Origin: Robiginitomaculum sp. | Lineage (GTDB): Bacteria > Pseudomonadota > Alphaproteobacteria > Caulobacterales > Maricaulaceae | Length of the DNA: 7,966 nucleotides | Direction of reading: 5' to 3' | Assembly (NCBI GenBank): GCA_026993275.1 | Contig: JALWUB010000103.1 | Span: forward strand, 1-7,966 | In this document: piece by piece, positions 7,239 through 7,966 of the stretch | Position numbering within the stretch: position 1 is the stretch's first letter | Layout of the letters: every line of letters begins with the position of its first letter | Program-made: the position numbers and the translations under genes | Notes under the pieces: generated by a model | The model's database searches: none | Seen by the model: the letters and a program-made list of their open reading frames with translations, nothing else | What the model was told of the DNA's origin: nothing

Positions 7239-7966
7239 GCAAATCCACCAAATCCTTCCGCCCCAAGGCGCGCCGTCCCAAGGGGTTCGAGGACCGTTAT
7301 GCGGCCCAGGCCGCGGCAGAAAATGCGCTGATTGCGGCCGCCACGGGCGTTTATGAAGCCCATGGCTTTGCCCCGCTCAGCACACCAGCGCTGGAATATG
7401 CCGACGCCCTGGGCAAGTTCCTGCCCGATGAAGAGCGCCCCAATGAAGGCGTGTTCGCCTTTCCCGATGATGACAAGCAATGGCTGGCCCTGCGCTATGA
7501 CCTGACGGCGCCGCTGGCGCGTTTTGTTGCACAAAACTATGATCAATTGCCCAAGCCCCTGCGCCGCTATGCGGCAGGCCCGGTGTGGCGCAATGAAAAA
7601 CCCGGGCCCGGCAGGTTTCGCGAATTCATCCAGATCGATGCCGACACGGTGGGCGCGCCGGGTCCGGCGGCAGATGCCGAAATGGTCACGCTCGCCGCCG
7701 AGGTCATGGCCGCGGCCGGTTTGCAGCCCAGCGAATATGTCATTCGCATCAACAACCGCAAACTGCTGGACGCGGTGCTGGCGGGCATTGGCGTGCCCGA
7801 TACCGAGGCGGGGGCGGTGCAGCGGCTGCGCATCCTGCGCGCCATCGACAAGCTTGACCGGCTCGGCGAAGAGGCGGTGGCTCTGCTGCTGGGGCCGGGG
7901 CGCAAGGACGCCTCGGGCGATTTCACGAAAGGCGCCGGGCTGGATGCAAAGGGCATTGCCGCAGTG
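7235..7966 (+). CDS. hisS: Histidyl-tRNA synthetase, N-terminal part (3' truncated by window edge)
   Basis: The first 244 codons of this class II aminoacyl-tRNA synthetase are present; the frame is still open at the right edge. It charges tRNA-His with histidine using ATP. The core begins with [10 protein letters not shown] (14-23), then motif 1 around [11 protein letters not shown] (44-54), [12 protein letters not shown] (86-97), which binds histidine and the adenylate, and motif 2, [22 protein letters not shown] (110-131). Motif 2 differs from the usual bacterial form (FRxERPQxGRxRQF): the segment after the Arg-Asn-Glu reads KPGPGR in place of RPQxGR. This is the divergent alphaproteobacterial type that, in Caulobacter relatives, pairs with a tRNA-His lacking the usual extra G at position -1. 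The ATG overlaps the pgi stop (ATGA). An AGGA sits 16 nt upstream, too far to be a strong ribosome site, so translational coupling to pgi is likely. Motif 3 and the anticodon-binding domain are outside the window. Confidence 0.96.
   Translation, partial: MSKSTKSFRPKARRPKGFEDRYAAQAAAENALIAAATGVYEAHGFAPLSTPALEYADALGKFLPDEERPNEGVFAFPDDDKQWLALRYDLTAPLARFVAQNYDQLPKPLRRYAAGPVWRNEKPGPGRFREFIQIDADTVGAPGPAADAEMVTLAAEVMAAAGLQPSEYVIRINNRKLLDAVLAGIGVPDTEAGAVQRLRILRAIDKLDRLGEEAVALLLGPGRKDASGDFTKGAGLDAKGIAAV

Noticed and set aside
7058..7956. Minus-strand open frames opposite hisS
   Set aside because: hisS on the plus strand has motifs 1 and 2; the opposite frames are antisense shadows.

Overview
This GC-rich window looks like chromosomal DNA of an alphaproteobacterium, most likely from the Caulobacterales/Maricaulales (Hyphomonadaceae-like) or a nearby order. 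Four things point there: a MetH split into a homocysteine-binding protein and a pterin/B12/activation protein, an ArsR-type methyltransferase protein directly ahead of metF, a HisRS of the divergent alphaproteobacterial type, and few GANTC sites (the CcrM methylation target). The lineage is inferred from gene content; no database search was possible.

Region 1 (positions 1-5108, + strand) is a methionine-synthesis and one-carbon operon: the end of a SAM-dependent methyltransferase (probably the C-terminal half of an ArsR-type regulator), then metF, a short metH (homocysteine/zinc domain) and a long metH (pterin, cobalamin and reactivation domains). All three junctions are 4-bp ATGA overlaps, so the genes are probably translationally coupled. 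MetF makes 5-methyl-THF. The long MetH protein passes its methyl group through cobalamin to the homocysteine bound by the short one, giving methionine. The methyltransferase-regulator probably links operon expression to SAM/SAH status, although its DNA-binding half lies outside the window.

Region 2 (5111-5611, - strand) is one small convergent gene for an unrecognised, probably exported, Ala/Gln-rich protein. A perfect 6-bp inverted repeat sits over its last codons, next to the end of metH.

Region 3 (5655-7966, + strand) holds pgi (glucose-6-phosphate isomerase) and the first 244 codons of hisS (histidyl-tRNA synthetase), again joined by an ATGA overlap. hisS runs off the right edge.

The window is almost entirely coding. 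The only gaps are 2 bp between metH and the small gene and 43 bp between that gene and pgi. I saw no tRNA, rRNA, CRISPR array, insertion sequence or prophage gene. This is mostly ordinary core metabolism. The points worth a second look are the hairpin at the metH/metH junction, the uncharacterised exported protein, the altered phosphate-loop residues in Pgi, the HisRS motif 2 and the GANTC depletion. I did not find a convincing new multi-gene system.
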